Shown here: piece after piece, positions 9,074 to 22,995 of the stretch
Position numbering within the stretch: position 1 is the stretch's first letter
Layout of the letters: each line of letters starts with the position of its first letter
From: Cichorium intybus
Taxonomy: Eukaryota; Streptophyta; Magnoliopsida; Asterales; Asteraceae
Reading direction: 5' to 3'
DNA length: 64,000 nucleotides
Assembly (NCBI GenBank): GCA_023525715.1
Contig: JAKNSD010000073.1
Span: forward strand, 456,062 to 520,061
Made by a program: the position numbers and the translations under genes
The notes under the pieces: model-generated
Seen by the model: the letters and a program-made list of their open reading frames with translations, nothing else
Database searches by the model: none
What the model was told of the DNA's origin: nothing

Positions 9074-12000
9074 AAATTTTTAATGATATTTTTTCTGTTA
9101 TTTTTAACAATTTGTCGTGTACCCCGGTACATGAAAAATTCTTAATTTTTCAAATTTTGTAAAATTCAAAAATTACCTATAATTACACTTTGTGATCATT
9201 TTAAAACATTTCTGGTGTAGCTGTGTTCATGAGAAACTCCTTAAATTTTGAATTTTTAATGATATTTTTTCTGTTATTTTTAACAATTTGTCGTGTACCC
9301 CGGTACATGAAAAATTCTTAATTTTTCAATTTTTGTAAAATTCAAAAATTACGTATAATTACAATTTGTGATCATTTTAAACATTTATGGTGTACCTAGG
9401 TTCATGAGAAACTCCTTAAATTTTGAATTTTTTAATGATATTTTTCTGTTATTTTTAACAATTTGTCGTATAGCCCGGGTACTTGAAAAATTCTTAATTT
9501 TTCAATTTTTGTAAAATTCAAAAATTACCTATAATTACACTTTGTGATCATTTTAAACATTTCTGGTGTACCTAGGTTCATGAGAAACTCCTTAAATTTT
9601 GAATTTTTTAATGATATTTTTCTGTTATTTTTAACAATTTGTCGTGTACCCCGGTACATGAAAAATTCTTAATTTTTGAATTTTTGTAAAATTCAAAAAT
9701 TACGTATAATTACAATTTGTGATCATTTTAAACATTTATGGTGTACCTAGGTTCATGAGAAACTCCTTAAATTTTGAATTTTTTAATGATATTGTTTTTG
9801 TTATTTTTAACAATTTGTCGTGTACCCCGGTACATGAAAAATTCTTAATTTTTCAATTTTTGTAAAATTCAAAAATTACCTATAATTACACTTTGTGATC
9901 ATTTTAAACATTTCTGTTGTACCTAGGTTCATGAGAAACTCCTTAAATTTTGAATTTTTTAATGATAACTTTTCTGTTATTTTTAACAATTTGTCGTGTA
10001 CCCGGTACATGAAAAATTCTTAATTTTTCAATTTTTGTAAAATTCAAAAATTACCTATAATTACACTTTGTGATCATTTTAAACATTTCTGGTGTACCTA
10101 GGTTCATGAGAAACTCCTTAAATTTTGAATTTTTTTAATGATATTTTTTCTGTTATTTTTAACAATTTGTCGTGTACCCCGGTACATGAAAAATTCTTAA
10201 TTTTTCAATTTTTGTAAAATTCAAAAATTACCTATAATTACAATTTGTGATCATTTTAAACATTTCTGTTGTACCTAGGTTTATGAGAAACTCCTTAAAT
10301 TTTGACTTTTTTAATGATAATTTTTCTGGTATTTTTTACAATTTGTCGTGTACCCCGGTACATGAAAAATTCTTAATTTTTCAATTTTTGTAAAATTCAA
10401 AAATTACCTATAATTACACTTTGTGATCATTTTAAACATTTCTGGTGTACCTAGGTTCATGAGAAACTCCTTAAATTTTGAATTTTTAATGATATTTTTT
10501 CCGTTATTTTTAACAATTTGTCGTATACCCCAGTACATGAAAAATTCTTAATTTTTCAATTTTTTTAAAATTCAAAAATTACCTATAATTACACTTTGTG
10601 ATCATTTTAAATATTTCTGGTGTACCTAGGTTCATGAGAAACTCCTTAAATTTTGAATTTTTTAATGATATTTTTTCTGTTATTTTTAACAATTTGTCGT
10701 GTACCCCGGTACATGAAAAATTCTTAATTTTTCAATTTTTGTAAAATTCAAAAATTACGTATAATTACAATTTGTGGTCATTTTAAACATTTATGGTGTA
10801 CCTAGGTTCATGAGAAACTCCTTAAATTTTGAATTTTTTAATGATATTTTTCTGTTATTTTTAACAATTTGTCGTATAGCCCGGTACTTGAAAAATTCTT
10901 AATTTTTCAATTTTTGTAAAATTCAAAAATTACCTATAATTACACTTTGTGATCATTTTAAACATTTCTGGTGTACCTAGGTTCATGAGAAACTCCTTAA
11001 ATTTTGAATTTTTTAATGATAATTTTTCTGTTATTTTTAACAATTTGTCGTGTACCCCGGTACATGAAAAATTCTTAATTTTTCAATTTTTGTAAAATTC
11101 AAAAATTACCTATAATTACACTTTGTGATCATTTTAAAACATTTCTGGTGTACCTGGGTTCATGAGAAACTCCTTAAATTTTGAATTTTTTAATGATATT
11201 TTTTCTGTTATTTTTAACAATTTGTCGTGTACCCCGGTACATGAAAAATTCTTAATTTTTCAATTTTTGTAAAATTCAAAAATTACATATAATTACACTT
11301 TGTGATCATTTTAAAACATTTCTGGTGTACCTGGGTTCATGAGAAACTCCTTAAATTTTGAATTTTTTAATGATATTTGTTATGTTATTTTTAACAATTT
11401 GTCGTGTACCCCGGTACATGAAAAATTCTTAATTTTTCAATTTTTGTAAAATTCAAAAATTACCTATAATTACACTTTGTGATCATTTTAAAACATTTCT
11501 GGTGTACCTGGGTTCATGAGAAACTCCTGAAATTTTGAATTTTTTAATGATATTTTTTCTGTTATTTTTAACAATTTGTCGTGTACCCCGGTACATGAAA
11601 AATTCTTAATTTTTCAATTTTTTTAAAATTCAAAAATTACCTATAATTACAATTTGTGATCATTTTAAATATTTCTGGTGTACCTAGGTTCATGAGAAAC
11701 TCCTTAAATTTTGAATTTTTAATGATATTTTTTCTGTTATTTTTAACAATTTGTCGTGTACCCCGGTACATGAAAAATTCTTAATTTTTTCAATTTTTGT
11801 AAAATTCAAAAATTACCTATAATTACAATTTGTGGTCATTTTAAACATTTCTGGTGTACCTAGGTTCATGAGAAACTCCTTAAATTTTGAATTTTTTAAT
11901 GATATTTTTTTCTGTTATTTTTAACAATTTGTCGTGTACCCCGGTACATGAAAAATTCTTAATTTTTCAATTTTTGTAAAATTCAAAAATTACCTATAAT

Positions 12001-12359
12001 TACAATTTGTGATCATTTTAAACATTTCTGTTGTACCTAGGTTAATGAGAAACTCCTTAAATTTTGAATTTTTTAATGATAATTTTTCTGTTATTTTTAA
12101 TAATTTGTCGTGTACCCCGGTACATGAAAAATTCTTAATTTTTCAATTTTTGTAAAATTCAAAAATTACCTATAATTACACTTTGTGATCATTTTAAACA
12201 TTTCTGGTGTACCTAGGTTCATGAGAAACTCCTTAAATTTTGAATTTTTTAATGATATTTTTTCCGTTATTTTTAACAATTTGTCGTATACCCCGGTACA
12301 TGAAAAATTCTTAATTTTTCAATTTTTGTAAAATTCAAAAATTACCTATAATTACACTT
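9074..12359 (+). repeat. Mixed satellite monomers without a clear long unit
   Basis: Monomers here mix variants from several domains. AACTTTTCTG with a one-C-shorter second core (9,967) and GGTTTATGAG (about 10,280) match the first domain. ATAGCCCGG with ACTTGAAAAATTC at 9,471 recurs at 10,877, which is 1,406 bp or eight monomers. Three consecutive monomers at 11,130-11,520 carry TTTTAAAACATTT with CCTGGG, typical of the family after 53.74 kb. Confidence 0.75.
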
Positions 12360-13810
12360 TGTGATCATTTTAAACATTTCTGATGTACCTAGGTTCATGA
12401 GAAACTCCTTAAATTTTGAATTTTTTAATGATATTTTTTCCGTTATTTTTAACAATTTGTCGTATACCCCGGTACATGAAAAATTCTTAATTTTTCAATT
12501 TTTGTAAAATTCAAAAATTACCTATAATTACAATTTGGGGTCATTTTAAACATTTCTGGTGTACATAGGTTCATGAGAAACTCCTTAAATTTTGAATTTT
12601 TAATGATATTTTTTCTGTTATTTTTAACAATTTGTCGTATACCCCGGTACATGAAACATTCTTAATTTTTCAATTTTTGTAAAATTCAAAAATTACCTAT
12701 AATTACACTTTGTGATCATTTTAAACATTTCTGGTGTACCTGGGTTCATGAGAAACTCCTAAAATTTTGAATTTTTTAATGATATTTTTCTGTTATTTTT
12801 AACAATATGTCGTGTACCCCGGTACATGAAAAATTCTTAATTTTTGAATTTTATTAAAATTCAAAAATTACAGGTAATTACACTTTATTATCATTTTAAA
12901 ACATTTATGGTGTAGCTGGGTTCAAGAGAAACTCCTTAAATTTTGAATTTTTAATGATATTTTTTCTGTTATGTTTAACAATTTGTCGTGTACCCCGGTA
13001 CATGAAAAATTCTTAATTTTTCAATTTTTGTAAAATACAAAAATTACCTATAATTACACTTTGTGATCATTTTAAACATTTCTGGTGTACCTAGGTTCAT
13101 GAGAAACTCCTTAAATTTTGAATTTTTTAATGATATTTTTTCTGTTATTTTTAACAATTTGTCGTGTACCCCGGTACATGAAAAATTCTTAATTTTTGAA
13201 TTTTTGTAAAATTCAAAAATTACCTATAATTACACTTTATAATCATTTTAAACATTTATGGTGTACCTGGGTTCATGAGAAACTCCTTAAATTTTGAAAT
13301 TTTTAATGATATTTTTTCTGTTATTTTTAACAATTTGTCGTGTACCCCGGTACATGAAAAATTCTTAATTTTTCAATTTTTGTAAAATTCAAAAATTACC
13401 TATAATTACACTTTGTGATCATTTTAAAACATTTCTGGTGTAGCTGTGTTCATGAGAAACTCCTTAAATTTTGAATTTTTAATGATATTTTTTCTGTTAT
13501 TTTTAACAATTTGTCGTGTACCCCGGTACATGAAAAATTCTTAATTTTTCAATTTTTGTAAAATTCAAAAATTACCTATAATTAAAATTTGTGATCATTT
13601 TAAACATTTCTGTTGTACCTAGGTTCATGAGAAACTCCTTAAATTTTGAATTTTTAATGATATTTTTTCTGTTATTTTTAACAATTTGTCGTGTACCCCG
13701 GTAGATGAAAAATTCATAATTTTTTCAATTTTTGTAAAATTCAAAAATTACCTATAATTACACTTTGTGATCATTTTAAACAATTCTGGTGTACCTAGGT
13801 TCATGAGAAA
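12360..13810 (+). repeat. Distant copy of bases 4801-6251 (shift 7,559 bp)
   Basis: Ordered markers match at +7,559: CAATTTGGGGTC (4,971 and 12,530), AACAATATGTCG (5,242 and 12,801), AGCTGTG (5,883 and 13,442) and CAATTCTGG (6,222 and 13,781). The copy therefore includes part of the 11-mer unit, but its right end differs and rejoins GGTTAATGAG monomers at about 13,979. This is a block duplication over 43 monomers. Confidence 0.82.
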
Positions 13811-16800
13811 CTCCTTAAATTTTGAATTTTTTAATGATATTTTTTTCTGTTATTTTTAACAATTTGTCGTGTACCCCGGTACATGAAAAATTCTTAATTT
13901 TTCAATTTTTGTAAAATTCAAAAATTACCTATAATTACAATTTGTGATCATTTTAAACATTTCTGTTGTACCTAGGTTAATGAGAAACTCCTTAAATTTT
14001 GAATTGTTTAATGATAATTTTTCTGTTATTTTTAACAATTTGTCGTGTACCCCGGTACATGAAAAATTCTTAATTTTTCAATTTTTGTAAAATTCAAAAA
14101 TTACCTATAATTACACTTTGTGATCATTTTAAACATTTCTGGTGTACCTAGGTTCATAAGAAACTCCTTAAATTTTGAATTTTTTAATGTTTTTTTCTGT
14201 TATTTTTAACAATTTGTCGTGTAACCCGGTACATGAAAAATTCTTAATTTTTCAATTTTTGTAAAATTCAAAAATTACCTATAATTACAATTTGTGGTCA
14301 TTTTAAACATTTCTGGTGTACCTAGGTTCATGAGAAACTCCTTAAATTTTGAATTTTTAATGATATTTTTTCTGTTATTTTTAACAATTTGTCGTATACC
14401 CCGGTACATGAAACATTCTTAATTTTTCAATTTTTGTAAAATTCAAAAATTACCTATAATTACACTTTGTGATCATTTTAAACATTTCTGGTGTACCTGG
14501 GTTCATGAGAAACTCCTAAAATTTTGAATTTTTTAATGATATTTTTCTGTTATTTTTAACAATATGTCGTGTACCCCGGTACATGAAAAATTCTTAATTT
14601 TTGAATTTTATTAAAATTCAAAAATTACAGGTAATTACACTTTATTATCATTTTAAAACATTTATGGTGTAGCTGGGTTCATGAGAAACTCCTTAAATTT
14701 TGAATTTTTAATGATATTTTTTCTGTTATTTTTAACAATTTGTCGTGTACCCCGGTACATGAAAAATTCTTAATTTTTCAATTTTTGTAAAATACAAAAA
14801 TTACCTATAATTACACCTTGTGATCATTTTAAACATTTCTGGTGTACCTAGGTTCATGAGAAACTCCTTAAATTTTGAATTTTTTAATGATATTTTTTCT
14901 GTTATTTTTAACAATTTGTCGTGTACCCCGGTACATGAAAAATTCTTAATTTTTGAATTTTTGTAAAATTCAAAAATTACCTATAATTACACTTTATAAT
15001 CATTTTAAACATTTATGGTGTACCTGGGTTCATGAGAAACTCCTTAAATTTTGAAATTTTTAATGATATTTTTTCTGTTATTTTTAACAATTTGTCGTGT
15101 ACCCCGGTACATGAAAAATTCTTAATTTTTCAATTTTTGTAAAATTCAAAAATTACCTATAATTACACTTTGTGATCATTTTAAACATTTCTGGTGTACC
15201 TAGGTTCATGAGAAACTCCTTAAATTTTGAATTTTTTAATGTTATTTTTCTGTTATTTTTAACAATTTGTCGTGTACCCCGGTACATGAAAAATTCTTAA
15301 TTTTTCAATTTTTGTAAAATTCAAAAATTACCTATAATTACACTTTGTGATCATTTTAAACATTTCTGGTGTACTTAGGTTCATGAGAAACTCCTTAAAT
15401 TTTGAATTTTTAATGATATTTTTTTGTTATTTTTAACAATTTGTCGTATACCCCGGTACATGAAAAATTCTTAATTTTTCAATTTTTGTAAAATTCAAAA
15501 ATTACCTATAATTACACTTTGTGACCATTTTAAACATTTCTGGTGTACCTAGGTTCATGAGAAACTCCTTAAATTTTGAATTTTTTAATGATATTTTTTC
15601 TGTTATTTTTAACAATTTGTCGTATACCCCGGTACATGAAAAATTCTTAATTTTTCAATTTTTGTAAAATTCAAAAATTACCTATAATTACACTTTGTGA
15701 TCATTTTAAACATTTCTGGTGTACCTAGGTTCATGAGAAACTCCTTAAATTTTGAATTTTTTAATGATATTTTTTCTGTTATTTTTAACAATTTGTCGTG
15801 TACCCCGGTGGTACATGAAAAATTCTTAATTTTTCAGTTTTTGTAAAATTCAAAAATTACCTATAATTACAATTTGTGATCATTTTAAACATTTCTGTTG
15901 TACCTAGGTTCATGAGAAACTCCTTAAATTTTGAATTTTTTAATGATAATTTTTCTGTTATTTTTAACAATTTGTCGTGTACCCCAGTACATGAAAAATT
16001 CTTAATTTTTCAATTTTTGTAAAATTCAAAAATTACCTATAATTACACTTTGTGATCATTTTAAACATTTCTGGTGTACCTAGGTTCATGAGAAACTCCT
16101 TAAGTTTTGAATTTTTTAATGATATTTTTTCCGTTATTTTTAACAATTTGTCGTATACCCCGGTACATGAAAAATTCTTAATTTTTCAATTTTTGTAAAA
16201 TTCAAAAATTACCTATAATTACACTTTGTGATCATTTTAAACATTTCTGGTGTACTTAGGTTCATGAGAAACTCCTTAAATTTAGAATTTTTTAATGATA
16301 TTTTTTCTGTTATTTTTAACAATTTGTCGTGTATCCCGGTACATGAAAAATTCTTAATTTTTCAATTTTTATAAAATTCAAAAATTACCTATAATTACAA
16401 TTTGTGGTCATTTTAAACATTTCTGGTGTACCTAGGTTCATGAGAAACTCCTTAAATTTTGAATTTTTAATGATATTTTTTCTGTTATTTTTAACAATTT
16501 GTCGTATACCCCGTTACATGAAAAATTCTTAATTTTCTAATTTTTGTAAAATTCAAAAATTACCTATAATTACACTTTGAGATCATTTTAAACATTTCTG
16601 GTGTACCTGGGTTCATGAGAAACTCCTTAAATTTTGAATTTTTTAATGATATTTTTCTGTTATTTTTAACAATATGTCGTGTACCCCGGTACATGAAAAA
16701 TTCTTAATTTTTGAATTTTATTAAAATTCAAAAATTACAGGTAATTACACTTTATTATCATTTTAAAACATTTATGGTGTAGCTGGGTTCATGAGAAACT

Positions 16801-19800
16801 CCTTAAATTTTGAATTTTTAATGATATTTTTTCTGTTATTTTTAACAATTTGTCGTGTACCCCGGTACATGAAAAATTCTTAATTTTTCAATTTTTGTAA
16901 AATTCAAAAATTACCTATAATTACACTTTGTGATCATTTTAAACATTTATGGTGTACCTAGGTTCATAAGAAACTCCTTAAATTTTGAATTTTTTAATGA
17001 TATTTTTTATGTTATTTTTAACAATTTGTCGTGTACCCCGGTACATGAAAAATTCTTAATTTTTGAATTTTTGTAAAATTCAAAAATTACCTATAATTAC
17101 ACTTTATAATCATTTTAAACATTTATGGTGTACCTGGGTTCATGAGAAACTCCTTAAATTTTGAAAATTTTAATGATATTTTTTCTGTTATTTTTAACAA
17201 TTTGTCGTGTACTCCGGTACATGAAAAATTCTTAATTTTTCAATTTTTGTAAAATTCAAAAATTACCTATAATTACACTTTGTGATCATTTTAAACATTT
17301 CTGGTGTACCTAGGTTCATGAGAAACTCCTTAAATTTTGAATTTTTTAATGATATTTTTTCTGTTATTTTTAACAATTTGTCGTGTACCCCGGTACATGA
17401 AAAATTCTTAATTTTTCAATTTTTGTAAAATTCAAAAATTACCTATAATTACACTTTGTGATCATTTTAAACATTTCTGGTGTACTTAGGTTCATGAGAA
17501 ACTCCTTAAATTTTGAATTTTTTAATGATATTTTTTCTTTTATTTTTAACAATTTGTCGTGTAACCCGGTACATGAAAAATTCTTAATTTTTCAATTTTT
17601 GTAAAATTCAAAAATTACCTATAATTACACTTTGTGGTCATTTTAAACATTTCTAGTGTACCTAGGTTCATGAGAAACTCCTTAAATTTTGAATTTTTTA
17701 ATGATATTTTTTTTGTTATTTTTAACAATTTGTCGTGTACCCCGGTACATGAAAAATTCTTAATTTTTGAATTTTTGTAAAATTCAAAAATTACCTATAA
17801 TTACACTTTAGAATCATTTTAAACATTTCTGGTGTACCTGGGTTCATGAGAAACTCCTTAAAATTTGAAATTTTTAATGATATTTTTTCTGTTATTTTTA
17901 ACAATTTGTCGTATACCCCGGTACATGAAAAATTCTTAATTTTTCAATTTTTGTAAAATTCAAAAATTACCTATAATTACACTTTGTGATCATTTTAAAC
18001 ATTTCTGGTGTACCTAGGTTCATGAGAAACTCCTTAAATTTTGAATTTTTTAATGATATTTTTTCTGTTATTTTTAACAATTTGTCGTATACCCCGGTAC
18101 ATGAAAAATTCTTAATTTTTCAATTTTTGTAAAATTCAAAAATTACCTATAATTACACTTTGTGATCATTTTAAACATTTCTGGTGTACCTAGGTTCATG
18201 AGAAACTCCTTAAATTTTGAATTTTTTAATGATATTTTTTCTGTTATTTTTAACAATTTGTCGTGTACCCCGGTACATGAAAAATTCTTAATTTTTCAGT
18301 TTTTGTAAAATTCAAAAATTACCTATAATTACAATTTGTGATCATTTTAAACATTTCTGTTGTACCTAGGTTCATGAGAAACTCCTTAAATTTTGAATTT
18401 TTTAATGATAATTTTTCTGTTATTTTTAACAATTTGTCGTGTACCCAGTACATGAAAAATTCTTAATTTTTCAATTTTTGTAAAATTCAAAAATTACCTA
18501 TAATTACACTTTGTGATCATTTTAAACATTTCTGGTGTACATAGGTTGATGAGAAACTCCTTAAGTTTTGAATTTTTTAATGATATTTTTTCCGTTATTT
18601 TTAACAATTTGTCGTATACCCCGGTACATGAAAAATTCTTAATTTTTCAATTTTTGTAAAATTCAAAAATTACCTATAATTACACTTTGTGATCATTTTA
18701 AACATTTCTGGTGTACTTAGATTCATGAGAAACTCCTTAAATTTTGAATTTTTTAATGATATTTTTTCTGTTATTTTTAACAATTTGTCGTGTAACCCGG
18801 TACATGAAAAATTCTTAATTTTTCAATTTTTGTAAAATTCAAAAATTACCTATACTTACAATTTATGGTCATTTTAAACATTTCTGGTGTACCTAGGTTC
18901 ATGAGAAACTCCTTAAATTTTGAATTTTTTAATGATAATTTTTCTGTTATTTTTAACAATTTGTCGTGTACCCCGGTACATGAAAAATTCTTAATTTTTC
19001 AATTTTTGTAAAATTCAAAAATTACCTATAATTACACTTTGTGATCATTTTAAACATTTCTGGTGTACCTAGGTTCATGAGAAACTCCTTAATTTTTGAA
19101 TTTTTTAATGATATTTTTTCTGTTATTTTTAACAATTTGTCGTGTACCCCGGTACATGAAAAATTCTTAATTTTTCAATTTTTGTAAAATTCAAAAATTA
19201 CCTATAATTACACTTTGTGATCATTTTAAACATTTCTCGTGTACTTAGGTTCATGAGAAACTCCTTAAATTTTGAATTTTTAATGATATTTTTTCTGTTA
19301 TTTTTAACAATTTGTCGTGTAACCCGGTACATGAAAAATTCTTAATTTTTCAATTTTTGTAAAATTCAAAAATTACCTATAATTACACTTTGTGGTCATT
19401 TTAAACATTTCTAGTGTACCTAGGTTCATGAGAAACTCCTTAAATTTTGAATTTTTTAATGATATTTTTTTTGTTATTTTTAACAATATGTCGTGTACCC
19501 CGGTACATGAAAAATTCTTAATTTTTGAATTTTTGTAAAATTCAAAAATTACCTATAATTACACTTTATAATCATTTTAAACATTTCTGGTGTACCTGGG
19601 TTCATGAGAAACTCCTTAAATTTTGAAATTTTTAATGATATTTTTTCTGTTATTTTTAACAATTTGTCGTGTACTCCGGTACATGAAAAATTCTTAATTT
19701 TTCAATTTTTGTAAAATTCAAAAATTACCTATAATTACACTTTGTGATCATTTTAAACATTTCTGGTGTACCTAGGTTCATGAGAAACTCCTTAAATTTT

Positions 19801-20531
19801 GAATTTTTTAATGATATTTTTTCTGTTATTTTTAACAATTTGTCGTATACCCCGGTACATGAAAAATTCTTAATTTTTCAATTTTTGTAAAATTCGAAAA
19901 TTACCTATAATTACACTTTGTGATCATTTTAAACATTTCTGGTGTACCTAGGTTCATAAGAAACTCCTTAAATTTTGAATTTTTTAATGATATTTTTTCT
20001 GTTATTTTTAACAATTTGTCGTGTACCCCGGTACATGAAAAATTCTTAATTTTTCAGTTTTTGTAAAATTCAAAAATTACCTATAATTACAATTTGTGAT
20101 CATTTTAAACATTTCTGTTGTACCTAGGTTCATGAGAAACTCCTTAAATTTTGAATTTTTTAATGATAATTTTTCTGTTATTTTTAACAATTTGTCGTGT
20201 ACCCCAGTACATGAAAAATTCTTAAATTTTCAATTTTTGTAAAATTCAAAAATTACCTATAATTACACTTTGTGATCATTTTAAACATTTCTGGTGTACC
20301 TAGGTTCATGAGAAACTCCTTAAGTTTTGAATTTTTTAATGATATTTTTTCTGTTATTTTTAACAATTTGTCGTATACCCCGTTACATGAAAACTTCTTA
20401 ATTTTTCAATTTTTGTAAAATTCAAAAATTACCTATAATTACACTTTGAGATCATTTTAAACATTTCTGGTGTACCTGGGTTCATGAGAAACTCCTTAAA
20501 TTTTGAATTTTTTAATGATATTTTTCTGTTA
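13811..20531 (+). repeat. Satellite domain with interleaved 10-mer and 14-mer spacing
   Basis: Marker pairs give two spacings. TTTTTCAGTTTTTG recurs at 15,835, 18,297 and 20,055 (2,462 and 1,758 bp). CGTGTACTCCGG recurs at 17,211 and 19,673 (2,462 bp). TTCTAGTGTACC recurs at 17,655 and 19,413 (1,758 bp). These equal 14 and 10 monomers. P-type palindromes lie at 14,595 and 16,705. CGTATACC is common in the second core here. Confidence 0.75.
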
Positions 20532-21237
20532 TTTTTAACAATATGTCGTGTACCCCGGTACATGAAAAATTCTTAATTTTTGAATTTTATTAAAATTCAA
20601 AAATTACAGGTAATTACACTTTATTATCATTTTAAAACATTTATGGTGTAGCTGGGTTCATGAGAAACTCCTTAAATTTTGAATTTTTAATGATATTTTT
20701 TCTGTTATTTTTAACAATTTGTCGTGTACCCCGGTACATGAAAAATTCTTAATTTTTCACTTTTTGTAAAATTCAAAAATTACCTATAATTACACTTTGT
20801 GATCATTTTAAACATTTCTGGTGTACCTAGGTTCATGAGAAACTCCTTAAATTTTGAATTTTTAATGATATTTTTTCTGTTATTTTTAACAATTTGTCGT
20901 GTAACCCGGTACATGAAAAATTCTTAATTTTTCAATTTTTGTAAAATTCAAAAATTACCTATAATTACAATTTGTGGTCATTTTAAACATTTCTGGTGTA
21001 CCTAGGTTCATGAGAATCTCCTTAAATTTTAAATTTTTTAATGATATTTTTTCTGTTATTTTTAACAATTTGTCATATACCCCGGTACATGAAAAATTCT
21101 TAATTTTTCAATTTTGTAATATTCAAAAATTACCTATAATTACACTTTGTGATCATTTTAAACATTTCTGGTGTACCTGGGTTCATGAGAAACTCCTTAA
21201 ATTTTGAATTTTTTAATGATATTTTTCTGTTATTTTT

Positions 21238-22116
21238 AACAATATGTCGTGTACCCCGGTACATGAAAAATTCTTAATTTTTCAATTTTTGTAAAATTCC
21301 AAAATTACCTATAATTACAATTTGTGGTCATTTTAAACATTTCTGGTGTACCTAGGTTCATGAGAAACTCCTTAAATTTTGAATTTTTTAATGATATTTT
21401 TTCTGTTATTTTTAACAATTTGTCGTATACCCCGTTACATGAAAAATTCTTAATTTTTCAATTTTTGTAAAATTCAAAAATTACCTATAATTACACTTTG
21501 TGATCATTTTAAACATTTCTGGTGTACCTAGGTTCATGAGAAACTCCTTAAGTTTTGAATTTTTTAATGATATTTTTTCCGTTATTTTTAACAATTTGTC
21601 GTATACCCCGGTACTTGAAAAATTCTTAATTTTTCAATTTTTGTAAAATTCAAAAATTACCTATAATTACACTTTGTGATCATTTTAAACATTTCTGGTG
21701 TACTTAGGTTCATGAGAAACTCCTTAAATTTTGAATTTTTTATTGATATTTTTTCTGTTATTTTTAACAATTTGTCGTGTAACCCGGTACATGAAAAATT
21801 CTTAATTTTTCAATTTTTGTAAAATTCCAAAATTACCTATAATTACAATTTGTGGTCATTTTAAACATTTCTGGTGTACCTAGGTTCATGAGAAACTCCT
21901 TAAATTTTGAATTTTTTAATGATATTTTTTCTGTTATTTTTAACAATTTGTCGTATACCCTGTTACATGAAAAATTCTTAATTTTTCAATTTTTGTAAAA
22001 TTCAAAAATTACCTATAATTACACTTTGAGATCGTTTTAAACATTTCTGGTGTACCTGGGTTCATGAGAAACTCCTTAAATTTTGAATTTTTTAATGATA
22101 TTTTTCTGTTATTTTT
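21238..22116 (+). repeat. 5-mer higher-order repeat, copy 1 (879 bp)
   Basis: The rare word AAAATTCCAAAATTACC at 21,300 and 21,828 recurs at 22,179 and 22,707, exactly 879 bp later. TATACCCTGTTACATG and GAGATCGTTTT also recur at that distance. The unit starts with the AACAATATGTCG landmark. Confidence 0.9.
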
Positions 22117-22995
22117 AACAATATGTCGTGTACCCCGGTACATGAAAAATTCTTAATTTTTCAATTTTTGTAAAATTCCAAAATTACCTATAATTACAAT
22201 TTGTGGTCATTTTAAACATTTCTGGTGTACCTAGGTTCATGAGAAACTCCTTAAATTTTGAATTTTTTAATGATATTTTTTCTGTTATTTTTAACAATTT
22301 GTCGTATACCCCGTTACATGAAAAATTCTTAATTTTTCAATTTTTGTAAAATTCAAAAATTACCTATAATTACACTTTGTGATCATTTTAAACATTTCTG
22401 GTGTACCTAGGTTCATGAGAAACTCCTTAAGTTTTGAATTTTTTAATGATATTTTTTCCGTTATTTTTAACAATTTGTCGTATACCCCGGTACTTGAAAA
22501 ATTCTTAATTTTTCAATTTTTGTAAAATTCAAAAATTACCTATAATTACACTTTGTGATCATTTTAAACATTTCTGGTGTACTTAGGTTCATGAGAAACT
22601 CCTTAAATTTTGAATTTTTTATTGATATTTTTTCTGTTATTTTTAACAATTTGTCGTGTAACCCGGTACATGAAAAATTCTTAATTTTTCAATTTTTGTA
22701 AAATTCCAAAATTACCTATAATTACAATTTGTGGTCATTTTAAACATTTATGGTGTACCTAGGTTCATGAGAAACTCCTTAAATTTTGAATTTTTTAATG
22801 ATATTTTTTCTGTTATTTTTAACAATTTGTCGTATACCCTGTTACATGAAAAATTCTTAATTTTTCAATTTTTGTAAAATTCAAAAATTACCTATAATTA
22901 CACTTTGAGATCGTTTTAAACATTTCTGGTGTACCTGGGTTCATGAGAAACTCCTTAAATTTTGAATTTTTTAATGATATTTTTCTGTTATTTTT
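22117..22995 (+). repeat. 5-mer higher-order repeat, copy 2 (879 bp)
   Basis: This is a tandem copy of the preceding 879 bp. The only clear difference I noticed is TTTATGGTG near 22,748 in place of TTTCTGGTG. Near-identity points to a very recent duplication. This copy is also the start of the 2,788-bp unit described next. Confidence 0.9.

Noticed and set aside
20974..21207. Repeated 77-codon open reading frames (also at 23,433, 24,641, 26,221, 29,012 and 31,472)
   Set aside because: They are read-through of about 1.3 satellite monomers, repeat only because the higher-order unit repeats, have low-complexity F/N/I/L-rich composition, and vanish with one-base length changes between monomers.
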